A stretch of DNA of 64,000 bases. Origin: Gilvibacter sp. (GTDB taxonomy: Bacteria > Bacteroidota > Bacteroidia > Flavobacteriales > Flavobacteriaceae). Below the pieces are notes generated by a model. It ran no database searches. It had not been told where the DNA came from and saw only the letters and a program-made list of their open reading frames with translations. The first letter of the stretch is position 1, and the number at the start of each line of letters is the position of its first letter. Shown piece after piece: positions 63,097-64,000 of this stretch. The DNA is taken from contig NZ_JABSPU010000003.1 of the NCBI RefSeq assembly GCF_013214815.1, positions 1-64,000 of the forward strand, read 5' to 3'. A program made the translations under genes and the position numbers.

Positions 63097-63870
63097 ATGC
63101 AACAGAATTTATCCACAGCGGCTATTCGCTTTAAAAAGGTGCGAGAATCATTAGGATTTACCCAACAAGAATTTGCTCAAAAGTTAGGAATCAGTAATTC
63201 CACAGCAGACATTGAAAGAGCTAAAACCAAGCTTTCGGGAGCTGTTGTAATGGAGCTGCTTAGGCAATTTCAAATCAATCCTTTATGGCTCTACGGAAAA
63301 AGTCTCTCGCAATATTTATCTCCGGAGGGTGTTTCTGTTATGCCTAAGGTCATTACTGTGAATGATGCCGATCAAGAGAATATACTATTAGTAAGTCAAC
63401 GTGCGGCCGCGGGCTATCCGCAAAATGTGGGTGATCCAGAATGGGTGCAGACCTTGCCTGCATTCTCCATACCCTTGCCCCAATATCGCAACGCGACCTA
63501 TCGCGGTTTCCAAGTAGAAGGAGACAGTATGTTGCCTAATATTAGACCTAACGAATGGGTTTTAGGGCGTTCGGTTGGTGATCTCGGTGAAGCTACAAAT
63601 AACAAGATCTACATTGTTGTGCTTCAAGATTCTGTTTTGGTCAAAAAACTAGAAAAACTCCCAGATCCCGCCAAGGTACGTTTGGTTTCATTAAATGCAG
63701 CTTACCTTCCCATAGATGTTCCTGTGCAGACCATTCAAGAACTGTGGCTGGTTAACAGTAAGATCAGTTTTGGTTTAGAGTCTGATGGAAACAACAGTTT
63801 ACTGCAACAATTGCAAGACTCCATGGACGAACTCAAAGGACAGATCAATAGATTACAAGCTGATGAATAA
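63097..63870 (+). CDS. XRE-HTH / S24 peptidase-like transcriptional regulator
   Basis: Cytoplasmic regulator of 257 residues. N-terminal HTH (about 8-65, VRESLGFTQQEFAQKLGISN). C-terminal LexA/CI-type S24 domain (about 95-215) with Ser144 in EGDSMLPN and Lys183/184 in VLVKKLEK. A possible self-cleavage bond Ala105-Gly106 (RAAAGYPQ) lies at the right place. The final coiled coil (LLQQLQDSMDELKGQI) may give dimers. Such proteins can be stress- or DNA-damage-responsive. The start of the DUF2461 gene overlaps its stop by 8 bp. Confidence 0.88.
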   Translation: MQQNLSTAAIRFKKVRESLGFTQQEFAQKLGISNSTADIERAKTKLSGAVVMELLRQFQINPLWLYGKSLSQYLSPEGVSVMPKVITVNDADQENILLVSQRAAAGYPQNVGDPEWVQTLPAFSIPLPQYRNATYRGFQVEGDSMLPNIRPNEWVLGRSVGDLGEATNNKIYIVVLQDSVLVKKLEKLPDPAKVRLVSLNAAYLPIDVPVQTIQELWLVNSKISFGLESDGNNSLLQQLQDSMDELKGQINRLQADE

Positions 63871-64000
63871 TCAAGGGCAAGGCTTTGAGAGCCTTATTGA
63901 ATTTTTGCGAAAACTACAGGCAAACAACTCCAAAGCCTGGATGGATCAAAACCGCAAAGAGTATCAAAGGGTGCGTGATTTTTACGTGGGTTGGTTAGAT
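63863..64000 (+). CDS. DUF2461-family protein, 5' part
   Basis: Starts ATG 63863, overlapping the regulator stop. The 46 visible codons include IEFLRKLQANNSKAWMDQNR and KEYQRVRDFYVGWL, the family N-terminus (FL..L..NN...W...N...Y). The gene runs off the window. Function of the family is unknown. Confidence 0.8.
   Translation, partial: MNNQGQGFESLIEFLRKLQANNSKAWMDQNRKEYQRVRDFYVGWLD

Overview
The window reads as chromosomal DNA of a member of the Bacteroidota, most likely a marine Flavobacteriaceae. The signs are a type IX secretion (T9SS) type B adhesin followed by a PorP/SprF partner, promoters of the TAnnTTTG (-7) class instead of sigma70 boxes, a folK-deoxynucleoside kinase fusion, a bamA-ompH-ompH block, DUF6089, LruC and DUF2797 proteins, and many lipoprotein signals. 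No insertion sequence, prophage, CRISPR array or rRNA was recognised.

Layout. 1-4.3 kb: C-terminal part of a giant repeat adhesin and its PorP/SprF protein. 4.3-9.2 kb: a VWA lipoprotein, a LytS-type kinase with its LytTR regulator, and a gamma-carbonic-anhydrase-like protein. 9.2-17.2 kb, minus strand: murI, then an envelope operon read CBS protein, nadK, DUF6089, uppS, bamA, ompH, ompH. 17.2-34.2 kb: housekeeping genes (pdxJ, a hydrolase, a FadL-type porin, an SGNH lipoprotein, tig, clpP, clpX, GH3, DUF2797, LysE, a queuosine-precursor transporter, folK-dNK, a TrmH-family methylase, mutS). 34.3-34.5 kb: tRNA-Gly and tRNA-Leu, then about 0.9 kb of palindromic non-coding DNA. 35.4-52.7 kb: an exopolysaccharide (EPS) cluster of 16 co-directional genes. 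52.8-64 kb: an LruC lipoprotein, a histidine kinase, a broken outer-membrane barrel gene, a VOC protein, an acidic repeat lipoprotein with a long structured leader, a TPR kinase, an aquaporin, a NarL-type regulator, an Ala-rich lipoprotein, an S24 regulator and the start of a DUF2461 gene.

How the genes work together. The EPS cluster makes UDP-glucuronate and UDP-xylose (ugd, uxs), starts a lipid-linked sugar (a polyprenyl-phosphate sugar transferase fused to a dead receiver domain), extends it (four glycosyltransferases and a LbetaH acetyltransferase), flips and polymerises it (Wzx- and Wzy-like) and probably exports it through a Wzc/GumC-like protein paired with a half-length TolC-like protein; no Wza-type protein is seen. 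Three promoters inside this cluster (before ugd, the TolC-like gene and the flippase) share one layout found by eye: 9-bp half-sites of consensus RTYNRTCKA repeated at exactly 21 bp, with the last half-site ending exactly 30 bp before a TAnnTTTG box. The 21-bp period is what LytTR-type activators use, so the cluster looks like one regulon under a single activator.

The second most interesting spot is 57.9-58.6 kb: a small lipoprotein made of five Asp-rich 16-residue repeats whose codons have drifted while the protein repeat stayed fixed, behind a leader of about 260 nt with two early hairpins and a pair of mutually exclusive hairpins. All functional statements come from reading the sequence and from family knowledge; no database search was run.
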